A stretch of DNA of 47,732 nucleotides, taken from positions 1 through 47,732 of the forward strand of contig JACPCR010000109.1 in the NCBI GenBank assembly GCA_016179685.1, written 5' to 3'. The DNA is from Planctomycetota bacterium (GTDB lineage: Bacteria > Planctomycetota > PUPC01 > JACPCR01). Position numbers and translations under genes: made by a program. How positions within the stretch are numbered: the stretch's first letter is position 1; each line of letters starts with the position of its first letter. Below the pieces are notes generated by a model. It made no database searches. It was not told the DNA's origin and saw nothing but the letters and a program-made list of their open reading frames with translations. Positions 24,256 through 33,279 of this stretch are shown one piece after another.

Positions 24256-26814
24256 TTATTGCTTCAGCTTGACGTTGTCCAGCAGAAGCGCCGTGTCGAA
24301 GATGCTGTCGCCCGTGTCGAATACCCGGAATTCAATCGTGATGGGCGCTCCTCCGGCAAAGGCCGAAACGTCCACCTCGATCGTCTTTTTCCCGGTCCGA
24401 AACACCGTGGTGTCGCCCCCATCGAAATCAATCCCGGTCACGGAAAACCATTGGGACGTGTCGATGCTCTCCCGGGCCATGAGCACCGTGCCCGCCGTCG
24501 TCGTCATCGTGGCCTCGAAGGTGTCGTCGAACCCCAATCCGATGAATTCCGTGGGCTCCTCGGAAACCACGTCATAGTCGAAGGAGAGCTTGGTCACACC
24601 CGCTGGAATGCTCACCGTCTGCCGGATCAGGCTGTTGGAATCGCCGACTGAGCCCAGGCCGGTGCTGATGATGGCGAACAGCTCGCCCTGGGTGGCCAGG
24701 AGGGGGCCCAGCTCGCAGATGACCCGGACGTCTCCCTGGCCCGTCCACCCCACGATGTTTCCCGTTTCGAATCCGCCATTGACGATCCCGGCCTTGGTGC
24801 TCACGTTCAGGGGGCTATGCTTCATGAAATGGGCAGGGAGAGTGCTCTTGCCGTCGTTGGTGCCCTGGCTATTGACCGTGTCCGTGAAAGCGACGGAAGT
24901 GGTCTTGACTTGATTCACCAGGGCCGTAAAGAGGCTGTTCGCAATGTTGTTGTCATAGGCCAGCGTGACGTCCTCGGTGAAGCCGAAATAGACGCCGGCC
25001 CGATTTCCGATGCAGGCGGCAGCCATGGAGCTGTTGAGCAGGCTGCCGCAGCTCCCAGCGTAAAAAACGGTCGTGGGGAACGCCCGGTTGTAATGCGCCA
25101 TGAAGGCGGGCGTCACGGCATAGAATCCCGAGATGATGGCAAGCCGGCCCGTCAATAGGTCCACCTCAAGAGTCTTGTTCTTCGTGGAGGTGACCGCTTC
25201 CCCGGTGAGCAGGACGACCTTGGAGGCAGGGTTGGAAAAACGACTTTCTAGCAAGGGAAGCCGGCTGCGAATGTCCAGGTCGTAAAGGGCGCCGCCGTGA
25301 GTGTCCAGCACGACCACGCCTGAGTCCTTGAGGGTCTTGAACAAGGCCACGTTCGCATTGCTGTCCAGGATTCGCCCGCCCGCCGTGTCGAAGGTCTGGC
25401 CCGTGGCATTCTGGAACAGGCTGAAGACGGTGTCATAGACCCCGGGAGGAATCTGGAGGTCGCCGCCCTGGGTCGCGAAAGGGGAAATGACGACCACCTT
25501 CTTGCTGTCGATCTCCACGAAACTCGTGGGATCGTTGGCCGCCTGGGTTGTGCCCGTGCTCGAGGCGAAATCCGAGGCGGGAATCGTACTCTTCTCCCCG
25601 TCGGTGTACAACATCGGTTCCGGCACGAGCGGCCTCCGCGGAACGTCGCTCGGCCGGCCCCCCTTGACGCCTTGATTTCCCACGAATACGCCGCCCAACA
25701 TGCCGGATTCCAGGGCGTACCAGATGGCGGAGCCGGACCGTGTGATCCCCGCCTGCACAATCTCCGGCCGCGACTTCAGGAACGCCAGCGTCTGCTTTCG
25801 GGCTTCCGTCTCTCCCAGTGCGGCCGTGAAGGCGTCGAATTGACCCTTGACCAGAGCCGGGAAGCCTGCCGCCTCATTTGCCTCAGCGTCCGTAAGATGC
25901 GCTACGACCGGAATCTCGAGGATTTCCGATAGATCGGTGGTCCGGGTGTTGCCCTGAACCACGTCCGCCGAGACCCTGAGGCGCAGGTAACCTTCCGCCG
26001 ATTCGGTCACCGTGGCGCGGCCCGTAAACTGCCCGTCTGATTTGATGTCGTCGCCGGCCGCTACGTCGCCGTCGTCCTTCAGGGTCGCCAGGGTCACCGC
26101 AGGCTTGTTCGCCGCATCAATTTTGTGAATCTTTACACTATTCAGATCCAGATCTGGATTCGATGAGATCGCCACCCGGAACACCACCGGGGTGGGCTCT
26201 CCGAGAAAAAGAAAATCCGGGATCGCTTGTGGGGCAGCGCAGAAATTCAGAGCCGAGTTCCGGACAACCGTGAACGACGTCTGAGCCGTCTTGCCCTTCT
26301 GGTCCGTGACCGTGACCGTGATCACATTGTCTCCCAGAACGAGGGGGACGCCGGCCCGCGCCCACTCTCCAATCAAGGGTGTCGCCGCGGACGCCGCCTT
26401 GGTCACCGCCTTCGTCGAGGCGAGACTAGGCAGGCTGCTCTGGATCGTGCCCGATGCTCCACCGCTGGTCGAGAACGAGATCAGCGCAATGGATTCCTCG
26501 TTCGAGACCACTCCGGCAACATCGATCGACGTGTCCGTGGTCGTGAACGTGGACCGGCCCGAGGGGGACGTCACGAAAATCGAAAGGCTGGCCACGTCGT
26601 CCGGGTCTGTCCCTCCCGTCGGCTTGGCAGGGGTCCCGCCCGTATCGCCCCCGCCGCCGGTCCCCGTACCGGAATCGTTGCCGTCCGAAGGACTCGTACC
26701 CGTGCTTCGGGGTCCGCCCCCTCCTCCTCCGCAGGACGTTAAGCAAGCCAAGAGCAGGGTGAGGAGACCGAATCGAGAAAAAAGATGAAGCAACCGGCCG
26801 GAGAGCAGGTACAT
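24256..26814 (-). CDS. Surface lipoprotein with caspase-like domain and jelly-roll C-terminus
   Basis: 852 residues; strong AGGAGGG site before the ATG. The signal peptide LLTLLLACLTSC ends in a lipobox with lipidation at Cys28, followed by a long Gly/Ser/Thr linker. Residues ~65-190 and ~195-310 are Ig-like beta-sandwiches (for example GDNVITVTVTDQKGKTAQTS). The central domain (~400-640) has the two marks of clan-CD (caspase/clostripain) folds: VVVLDTHGG with His506 and FYAGSCGSL with Cys589, each ending a hydrophobic strand. The C-terminus (~680-850) looks like a carbohydrate-binding jelly roll (GGFETGNIVGWTGQGDV). Proteolysis is a prediction; the family is not one I can name. It heads the operon with the DUF3187-like barrel and the CFI-box protein. 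Confidence 0.75.
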   Translation of the reverse strand: MYLLSGRLLHLFSRFGLLTLLLACLTSCGGGGGGPRSTGTSPSDGNDSGTGTGGGGDTGGTPAKPTGGTDPDDVASLSIFVTSPSGRSTFTTTDTSIDVAGVVSNEESIALISFSTSGGASGTIQSSLPSLASTKAVTKAASAATPLIGEWARAGVPLVLGDNVITVTVTDQKGKTAQTSFTVVRNSALNFCAAPQAIPDFLFLGEPTPVVFRVAISSNPDLDLNSVKIHKIDAANKPAVTLATLKDDGDVAAGDDIKSDGQFTGRATVTESAEGYLRLRVSADVVQGNTRTTDLSEILEIPVVAHLTDAEANEAAGFPALVKGQFDAFTAALGETEARKQTLAFLKSRPEIVQAGITRSGSAIWYALESGMLGGVFVGNQGVKGGRPSDVPRRPLVPEPMLYTDGEKSTIPASDFASSTGTTQAANDPTSFVEIDSKKVVVISPFATQGGDLQIPPGVYDTVFSLFQNATGQTFDTAGGRILDSNANVALFKTLKDSGVVVLDTHGGALYDLDIRSRLPLLESRFSNPASKVVLLTGEAVTSTKNKTLEVDLLTGRLAIISGFYAVTPAFMAHYNRAFPTTVFYAGSCGSLLNSSMAAACIGNRAGVYFGFTEDVTLAYDNNIANSLFTALVNQVKTTSVAFTDTVNSQGTNDGKSTLPAHFMKHSPLNVSTKAGIVNGGFETGNIVGWTGQGDVRVICELGPLLATQGELFAIISTGLGSVGDSNSLIRQTVSIPAGVTKLSFDYDVVSEEPTEFIGLGFDDTFEATMTTTAGTVLMARESIDTSQWFSVTGIDFDGGDTTVFRTGKKTIEVDVSAFAGGAPITIEFRVFDTGDSIFDTALLLDNVKLKQ

Positions 26815-26871
26815 TACCCTCCTCTCATATTTTTGCGGGCCCGGCTACCGAAGCCACGATTCAAAAGCTTG

Positions 26872-26900
26872 AATATAGCAAAAACGAACTATACGTTCAA
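26872..26900 (-). promoter_or_regulatory. Candidate sigma-70 promoter for the lipoprotein operon
   Basis: On the minus strand TTGAAC, 17 bases, then TATATT, about 58 bases before the lipoprotein start codon. The rest of the 26815-27085 space shows no other feature. Confidence 0.55.
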
Positions 26901-27085
26901 GAATCTTGGTCTTGAGCCGGGACGCCCAGTTCAACGAAGTTCGCCAGCTTCGCCGCATTTCCATGCCCGTGCCGAGCTCCTGATTTTTCCGTGGACTCGG
27001 CCATCCGCGAGCTCGCGGGCAAAAGAGGGAGGAATTCAGGGCCTTTGCACCGTCTGTCCAATTGGGACCATGGGCCTCGCCCGCA

Positions 27086-27931
27086 TCACGGTGTGGGCCA
27101 CTCACCGGTGAAGACTTCCGTGGCCGGGCCGGTCTTGAAAACGAAGCCGTCCTCGGTCCATTCCAGATCGAGGTCTCCCCCCCGCAGGTGAATACGCACC
27201 TTCCGGTCAGAGAGTCCGAGGAGGTGTGCGGCGACGCAGACGGCGGAGGCGCCGGTCCCGCACGCCAGGGTTTCGCCGGAGCCGCGCTCCCATGTGCGCT
27301 GGACCAGCTCGCCTCGGCTGAGACGCCGGACGAATTCGACGTTGGTCCGGCGTGGGAAGAAATCATGCCGCTCGATGGCCGGGCCGTACCGGGCCACCTC
27401 GAAGCCATCCATGTCCTCCTCCAAGAATATCACACAATGAGGATTGCCCATGGAGACGGCGGTAAGCTCGAAGGACCTGCCCAGCACCTCGATCTTCTCT
27501 CGGACCGCCTGGGCCTCCGGATCGCCCCGCATGGGGATTTCTCGGCGCTGAAGCCGCGGCCGGCCCATGTTGATGCGGACCCTTTCCGCCCGGCCCCGGG
27601 CGTCCGGGGTAACCTCGACGACGAGGAGACCCGCGCCGGTCTCGATAGGAAACCGCGTCTCCTGCACCATCGTTCGGTCGAAGACGTACTTGGCGACGCA
27701 CCGCAGCCCGTTGCCGCACATCTCCGCCTCCGAGCCATCCGCGTTGAAGACCCGCATGCGGACCGGGGCGCCGCGCTCCGAGGGCCCGATCAGGATCAGC
27801 CCGTCGCCACCCACCCCGAAGTGCCGATCGGAAATCTGGACCGCAAGCTGGACGGGGTCCCGCACCGTCTCCTCGAAGGTGTTGACGTAAACGTAATCGT
27901 TTCCGATGCCGTGCATCTTGGTGAATCTCAT
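27086..27931 (-). CDS. dapF: Diaminopimelate epimerase
   Basis: 281 residues, the usual length. It converts LL- to meso-diaminopimelate for lysine and peptidoglycan synthesis in the cytoplasm. The N-terminus MRFTKMHGIGNDYVYV is characteristic, and both catalytic cysteines are present: Cys72 in MCGNGLRC and Cys224 in LACGTGAS. MGNPHCVIF and ERGSGETLACG are also conserved. The gene stands alone on the minus strand with no neighbour from the lysine pathway. Presence of meso-DAP synthesis argues for a peptidoglycan-containing cell. Confidence 0.97.
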   Translation of the reverse strand: MRFTKMHGIGNDYVYVNTFEETVRDPVQLAVQISDRHFGVGGDGLILIGPSERGAPVRMRVFNADGSEAEMCGNGLRCVAKYVFDRTMVQETRFPIETGAGLLVVEVTPDARGRAERVRINMGRPRLQRREIPMRGDPEAQAVREKIEVLGRSFELTAVSMGNPHCVIFLEEDMDGFEVARYGPAIERHDFFPRRTNVEFVRRLSRGELVQRTWERGSGETLACGTGASAVCVAAHLLGLSDRKVRIHLRGGDLDLEWTEDGFVFKTGPATEVFTGEWPTP

Positions 27932-27981
27932 GGGAATAAGGTAACGACCGGCCCATGCGGAGTCCAGCCTTTGAGCCTGAA

Positions 27982-28010
27982 TTGACGGACTCCGGGCCCG
28001 TGGTTATAGT
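27982..28010 (+). promoter_or_regulatory. Candidate sigma-70 promoter for the FHA gene
   Basis: TTGACG, 17 bases, then TATAGT (5 of 6 in each box). It lies between divergent dapF and the FHA gene, about 120 bases before the FHA start codon. Confidence 0.6.
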
Positions 28011-28133
28011 AAAATAACATGGACAGGAAAATGGGTTGCGGCCACCCCCGGCCCGATCCCATCCCGCCCGCATGACGCCGCATCCCTATCCGATTCATCC
28101 GTCAGCCCCGCTGTCCTTTACCGAGCCGCGCGG

Positions 28134-30398
28134 ATGCCTCGATTGATCCTCAAGAGCAGCAAGAGTGAGGAGCTCTTCGACATGTGGGAAGAAGAGCTCA
28201 CGATCGGACGATCCCCCGAAAACGAGCTTCCCATCTCTGATTCGGGCCTCTCCCGGCAGCATTGCCGGATTTTCCGGGACGGGAATGGATTCTCTCTCGA
28301 AGACCTCGAAAGCAGCAACGGCACCCGGGTCAATGGTAAGCGGATCGACCGTTGCCGGCTGCGCGCGGGCGACGTCATCATCCTGGGCAGGATGGAAATT
28401 CGGTTCGACTGGTTGCCGGACGAGCGGGAGGAGCTTGGAGCGGCGGCGGCGACGGCGGTCGCGTCGGACGCCGAACCGGAGGAAGTCATCGTCGAGGTCC
28501 GCGATGGGAGAGGCGGCGTTCTCCGCTCGCCGCGTTATCGGCTGGTGATCCTGGGCGGGAAGGGCGAGGCGCATGAGTTCCAGTTCGATGAAGAGGTCCT
28601 GACGATCGGCCGTGGCCCCGACCAGCGAGTCCAGCTTGACGATGAGAAGGTCTCGGGCCGCCACGCGCGTCTGATCCCGGGCCCCGACGGATGCTGCGTC
28701 CTGGACGAGAACAGCCGGAATGGCACCTACGTGGACGGGCAACGTGTGCAGCAACACGCCCTGAAGTCGGGAGAAATCCTCCGGGTCGGGCGAACGGAGA
28801 TGCGCTTCCTGGACCTGCTGCTGCCTCCGACGGAGATTTCGGGGCGGCAGGAGAGGCCGCGGCCGGTCTCACGTCCGGCGGAGGCCTCTAAGGGCTTGGA
28901 GGGCGTTGGAAGGGACCCGGACCCGGCGGGGGTGCAGGCCGGCGAGCGTCAGCCGGCGCGTTCGGGCGGGACCCGCGCCTCGCCGAAGGTCGAGGAGCGA
29001 GAGAGGTCAGAGGAATTACCTCTGGCCTCTGGCCCGACCGCCGCCGAGACGGCGGCGGTCGCGGCAAGAGGGTGTGCGCCCGTCGAGGATGCCGCCTCCA
29101 CGCTGGACGCAGGTTCAAAGACACCGGCCACCGAGATCGGGTTAGGCGCTGATCCGGAAGAGGAGTCGTCGTCGGACGCCTCGGGAGCAGAGGAAAGTGA
29201 TCGCACGGAAGTGGTGTCCAGGGACGCCAGAGGTGGAGAAAGTCGAAAGGGCAACGGTCCGGGAGCGGCGGGACAGAAGGCGGATGCCCCGTCGGTTCAG
29301 GCCGCGGTGGATTCGTCCGGCAATAAGGGGGAATCGAGGTCCCCGGCGAGCGGGGAGTCGCCGAATGCCGAGAAGGCAGCGCAGGCTGCCGGCGGAACGC
29401 CATCCACCGGTGCGGCGCCTTCCCGGGAGAACGTGATCATTGGAACGACGATAGCCGTCCTGATCGCTCTGGCGATCCTGGGCGGGGCCATCTGGTTCGT
29501 CTTGCCGGAAGGGATGCGGCCCTTCTCAAGGCCGCAGGCCACCCGGGCGGGCGGCAGCGACAACGGGGCGGGCCGCGAGCCGGCGGCCGGGTCCGCGCCT
29601 TCAGTTGTCGACGGCGGGCGGGAGGGGCAAGAACGGAGAGCGAGCGAGGGCTTGCCGGCTGCGCCGCCGGTGGACGCCGGAGAAGCCGGCGAAGCGTCGG
29701 GAACGGGCGGGGGAGGCGTTTCAACGGCCGGGACTTCGGGCGAGGGCGCGGATTTTGACGAGGAGTCCTCCGTGCCGCGGCGGCCCCTCAACGCCACGCG
29801 GCGGGTCCAGAATTACGATTTTCTCAAGGACCTCGCCGTCGAACTGGCCAATATGGAGAATGCCGAGCCCGGCGACACGAGCGATGCTCGCAGCCGCCAG
29901 CTTGCCCGTGTGCGGGAGATGCTCCTCGATTTCCGGCTCGAAGAGGCTGAAAGGGAGCTCGGGTCGATCGAGGGCTCGGGCCCGGAAGTCCGCGGCCTCC
30001 GGGACCAGCTCCAGTGGATTCAGCAGGTGATCCGCTGGATGGACGAGTGCGTCAAGAAAGGTGAGACCGAGGTGCGGCTTGGAGACCTGGCCGCCGAAGC
30101 GCCCGCGGAGGCCAGGGTCGTCGGCGTGGGTACCGAAGGCCTGACTCTCGGGGAAGCCGGGGGTCCCGAACGGGCCTTCCGCTGGGCTGCCCTGAAGCCG
30201 GCAGCCCGGTATGAACTGGCCCGACGTTGCAGCCAGGAGGAGAACGCCGCGCACCACGTTGGGCTCGCCGTCCTTTGCCTGAACCTGAAGCTGGTGAAAG
30301 AGGCCGAGCAGGAGCTCGCGAAGGCCGAGAGGCTCGGTTTCAAGGGAATCGAACGTTATCAGGAATACTTGCGCCGCCAGATCGATATCCTCCGATGA
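28134..30398 (+). CDS. Membrane-anchored protein with two FHA domains
   Basis: 754 residues. Two forkhead-associated domains bind phosphothreonine: residues ~20-90 (LTIGRSPENELPISDSGLSR, then QHCRI and ESSNGTRVNG) and ~150-220 (LTIGRGPDQRVQLDDEKVSG, then RHARL and NSRNGTYVDG). Both keep the GR, SR/SG-RH and NGT residues. A low-complexity Ala/Ser/Gly/Glu/Pro linker (~235-430) leads to a transmembrane helix (~434-457; VIIGTTIAVLIALAILGGAI). A second acidic linker precedes a helical outer domain (~560-754) with VELANMENAEPGDTS and ELARRCSQEENAAHH. The FHA part should be cytoplasmic. No Ser/Thr kinase gene is in this window. It overlaps the next gene by four bases (ATGA). Confidence 0.85.
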   Translation: MPRLILKSSKSEELFDMWEEELTIGRSPENELPISDSGLSRQHCRIFRDGNGFSLEDLESSNGTRVNGKRIDRCRLRAGDVIILGRMEIRFDWLPDEREELGAAAATAVASDAEPEEVIVEVRDGRGGVLRSPRYRLVILGGKGEAHEFQFDEEVLTIGRGPDQRVQLDDEKVSGRHARLIPGPDGCCVLDENSRNGTYVDGQRVQQHALKSGEILRVGRTEMRFLDLLLPPTEISGRQERPRPVSRPAEASKGLEGVGRDPDPAGVQAGERQPARSGGTRASPKVEERERSEELPLASGPTAAETAAVAARGCAPVEDAASTLDAGSKTPATEIGLGADPEEESSSDASGAEESDRTEVVSRDARGGESRKGNGPGAAGQKADAPSVQAAVDSSGNKGESRSPASGESPNAEKAAQAAGGTPSTGAAPSRENVIIGTTIAVLIALAILGGAIWFVLPEGMRPFSRPQATRAGGSDNGAGREPAAGSAPSVVDGGREGQERRASEGLPAAPPVDAGEAGEASGTGGGGVSTAGTSGEGADFDEESSVPRRPLNATRRVQNYDFLKDLAVELANMENAEPGDTSDARSRQLARVREMLLDFRLEEAERELGSIEGSGPEVRGLRDQLQWIQQVIRWMDECVKKGETEVRLGDLAAEAPAEARVVGVGTEGLTLGEAGGPERAFRWAALKPAARYELARRCSQEENAAHHVGLAVLCLNLKLVKEAEQELAKAERLGFKGIERYQEYLRRQIDILR

Positions 30399-33235
30399 TG
30401 AGAAACTGGGTGTTTGGGCTCATCACGTTGTGCGGCTTGGGGCTCTTTGTGGCCGCGTCATCGGCCCGGGAGACCCCGCGCCTCGCTGGAAGCCCCGGGG
30501 CCTATCGGCCTGACCATTGGAAAACCTACTCGTTCGAGGAGGTCGGGCGAGCGACCTCCTCGGAATACAACCTGTCCCTCGCCTTTCGGAGCGGCGCAGG
30601 CAGCCGCCCGGTCCAGGCGCGGCTGGCCTTCGACCGCCGGGACGAGAAACATTACCGGTTCGCCGACATCACCCCTCAGGGAGTGCAGCTCGGGAAGGTG
30701 GAGGAGGACTTCGAGTTTCTTTTGGGCGAGGCCCGGCCGGTGTCGCAGGCGGGTCCGGACGAGACGCAGGTGCTGCTCCAGCGCCGGAGCGCCAGGGTCG
30801 CCGTCTGCCTCAACCAGGCGCTGGCGGCCACGGCGGGCGAGGAGGGCGCCCTGCAGGGCCCCGTCTTCCTCAGTTCCTCCAACGATTCCATCACGGTCTC
30901 CTCCGTGCGGCTGCAGCCGGTGGGCGAGGTCTACTTCGCTGACGATTTCATGAAGGCGGGTGTGGAGGCCTCGGAATGGGAAGTGGTGCAGGGCGACTGG
31001 AAGGTGAAGAGTCTGAAGAATCCGAGCCTGAGTGCGAACGCGTTCACCTACGAGGGCCATTCCTCGGGCCGGCCGGCGATCACCCTCGCGGGCCAGAGGT
31101 TCTGGGATCATTACCGCTTCCGTGCGGCGGTCAGTGGCCCCGGATGCGGCGACGTGGGCCTGATTTTTTACTATCAGAATCCCGAAGATTATTACCTGTT
31201 CCGGTGGTCGCCTCAGGCGGGGCGCGGCCGGGCGGCCCGGCAGCTCTGCCACTTCTCCGGGGGCCAGTGCCAGGTGCTGGCGGAGTCACAGGAGGGGTAC
31301 GGGCCGGGCCAGTGGTATCAGGTCGAGGTGCAGGCACGGGATCAACGCTTCCAGCTCTTCATCGACGACACCTTGGTCTTCGATGTCTCGCGCGATAGCC
31401 ACTTGGCAGGCGGAAGAATCGGGCTCTACTCGGACTGCAGCCAGCCCGGTTGCCCGGCGGCCGCCTCCTTCGACGACGTCGAGGTGTGCAGCCTCACCGG
31501 CCTCTTCGAGGATTTTTCTCGGGGCCGGCTCAAGGGCTGGACCACCCTGGGAGGGAACTGGCAGGCCGGGCCGAAAGGCTACGAGGTCCGATCGGAGGGG
31601 CCCGCCCATGCCGTGACGGGCCTGCCCGGCTGGAAAAACTACAGGATCGAGGCCGACGTGTCGTCGGGCCAGGCCGAAGGGGTCGGCCTCCTCGCCGCGT
31701 ACCGGGACGAGGCCTCTTATCTGCTTTACCGCGTCTCTCCCCGTCCCCCGGGCGCCCACGAGCTGGTCCGGGTGCAGGAGGGTCTGGCCACGGTGCTGCA
31801 ACGCGGCGAAGGCCTTCCCCGGGGATGGCTGCCCGGCGGACCGAATCGCTTGACGTTGGCCCTCGATTCCGGTGTCGCCTGCACGGGCGTCAACGGCCAG
31901 AGACAGCTTGAGGCCTGGCTCGGGCCCGGTCTTGCCGGCAAGACCGGCCTCTACGCCGAGAAGGCTGGCGAGGTATGCTTCGAAACCGCGGCTGTCCAAT
32001 TTCTCGAAAGCCCCAGACCTGTCCTTTCCGTGAACCCCGTCTTCGCCCACGAGAAGAGCATGGCGAACTGGGCCGCGGCCGATAGCGACTGGCTGCCCCA
32101 GACCGTCCCCTCGGAAACGGGTGTCTGGGAGGGTCGCCTGCACCGCATGGATTTCTACGGGGACGTCGAACTTGCCCTTGCGGTCGAAGAAGACCTTTCG
32201 TTCCACGCCCTTCGCATGAGCCTGGCGACGGAGGAGGAGACGCCCCAGGCCGGTTATCACCTCGAGGTGCGCAAGGCTTCCCAAGAAGGCCTGACCGCGG
32301 CGGCATCGCTCCCACCCGCCTCTGCACCCGGCATGGCTGAACAACCGGCAAAACCGCAAGAACCGGCAGCGCGCTGGACCGCCCGGCTGCTCCGGAACGA
32401 CCGTGAGATGGCCTCCGTCGCCCTGCGCTCAGGCCTCCGGCCCCGGGATTTCCGTTTCCGCCGGGCCGGCAGCCTACTTCTGGCTCTGGTCAATGGCGAG
32501 GCGGTGCTGTCGCGACGAGATTCGGAGCCGGTGTCCGGACGGCGTATCGCCTACCAGCATCAGGGAGGACGGATTCGGCCGGAGGCGGTAGCGATCTTCA
32601 GCGACCAAGCCTGGTGCTATTCGTTCCGCCAGGCGATCACCGACTGGCGCATTGCGGCCGGCGAGTGGGAGGTGACTTCCAGGTGGCAGTGCGATCCCCG
32701 GTGGACCTTTTTCTCGGGTCACGATCGACGTCTGGCGTGCATCTGGAACAAGCGTCATTTTTCCGGCGATCTCAGCGTGGATTTCGCCACCGGGATCAAG
32801 ATGGACCGCAACCGTGGAAGCCGATATGAATATGCCCGGGACATCAACGTGACGATCGGGGGCGACGGGAATGACCTGACCTCCGGCTACAGTTTTCTGT
32901 TCGGAGGATACGAGAACCGGCGGACCTGCATCCTGCGCCGCGACAAGATCGTGGCCCAGAGTCCGGAGACCATCCCGATCCAATCGAACATCCACCGGCG
33001 CTGGTTTCACATCAAGGTCGCGCGGCGAGGAAACAGCTTGCTGTACTGGATTGACGATCGGCAGATGCTCAAGTTCGAGGACCCGGACCCCCTCCCGGGG
33101 GACCAGGTCGCGCTCTGGACCTGGGACAACGGCATCATGGTCGCTCAGGTCCGGGTCTCCAGCAGCGTCTTGGACGCCCAGAGAGAGTCGCCTCGTGGGC
33201 CGCCCGACGCCGAGCCGGCCTGCATCTATCCTTAG
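30395..33235 (+). CDS. Secreted protein of repeated concanavalin-like (LamG/DUF1080-type) domains
   Basis: 946 residues; ATGA overlap with the FHA gene stop, or one codon later. Signal peptide VFGLITLCGLGLFVAASSA. Four jelly-roll repeats start near residues 183, 370, 555 and 743, a period of ~187; each begins with a DDF/EDF/ADSDW turn and W-x-V/W-x-A (for example EWEVVQGDWKVKS and GWTTLGGNWQAGP) and has YYLFRWSPQAG or SYLLYRVSPRPPG. Residues 40-180 may be a degenerate fifth. The folds resemble LamG or 3-keto-disaccharide hydrolase (DUF1080) domains; a binding role is more likely than catalysis, but this is not established. It is translationally coupled to the FHA protein and would lie on the other side of the membrane. 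Confidence 0.75.
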   Translation: MMRNWVFGLITLCGLGLFVAASSARETPRLAGSPGAYRPDHWKTYSFEEVGRATSSEYNLSLAFRSGAGSRPVQARLAFDRRDEKHYRFADITPQGVQLGKVEEDFEFLLGEARPVSQAGPDETQVLLQRRSARVAVCLNQALAATAGEEGALQGPVFLSSSNDSITVSSVRLQPVGEVYFADDFMKAGVEASEWEVVQGDWKVKSLKNPSLSANAFTYEGHSSGRPAITLAGQRFWDHYRFRAAVSGPGCGDVGLIFYYQNPEDYYLFRWSPQAGRGRAARQLCHFSGGQCQVLAESQEGYGPGQWYQVEVQARDQRFQLFIDDTLVFDVSRDSHLAGGRIGLYSDCSQPGCPAAASFDDVEVCSLTGLFEDFSRGRLKGWTTLGGNWQAGPKGYEVRSEGPAHAVTGLPGWKNYRIEADVSSGQAEGVGLLAAYRDEASYLLYRVSPRPPGAHELVRVQEGLATVLQRGEGLPRGWLPGGPNRLTLALDSGVACTGVNGQRQLEAWLGPGLAGKTGLYAEKAGEVCFETAAVQFLESPRPVLSVNPVFAHEKSMANWAAADSDWLPQTVPSETGVWEGRLHRMDFYGDVELALAVEEDLSFHALRMSLATEEETPQAGYHLEVRKASQEGLTAAASLPPASAPGMAEQPAKPQEPAARWTARLLRNDREMASVALRSGLRPRDFRFRRAGSLLLALVNGEAVLSRRDSEPVSGRRIAYQHQGGRIRPEAVAIFSDQAWCYSFRQAITDWRIAAGEWEVTSRWQCDPRWTFFSGHDRRLACIWNKRHFSGDLSVDFATGIKMDRNRGSRYEYARDINVTIGGDGNDLTSGYSFLFGGYENRRTCILRRDKIVAQSPETIPIQSNIHRRWFHIKVARRGNSLLYWIDDRQMLKFEDPDPLPGDQVALWTWDNGIMVAQVRVSSSVLDAQRESPRGPPDAEPACIYP

Positions 33236-33279
33236 TTTCCCGGTTCAGCAGCGCTCCCGCACTTTTGAACCGGGAAACT
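33234..33279. terminator. Bidirectional hairpin between convergent genes
   Basis: AGTTTCCCGGTTCA and TGAACCGGGAAACT pair over 14 bp with an 18-base loop, starting within one stop codon and ending on the other. Confidence 0.8.

Noticed and set aside
26785..27408. Reading frames in the space between the lipoprotein and dapF, both strands
   Set aside because: No domain or ribosome site; overlaps the promoter region and dapF.
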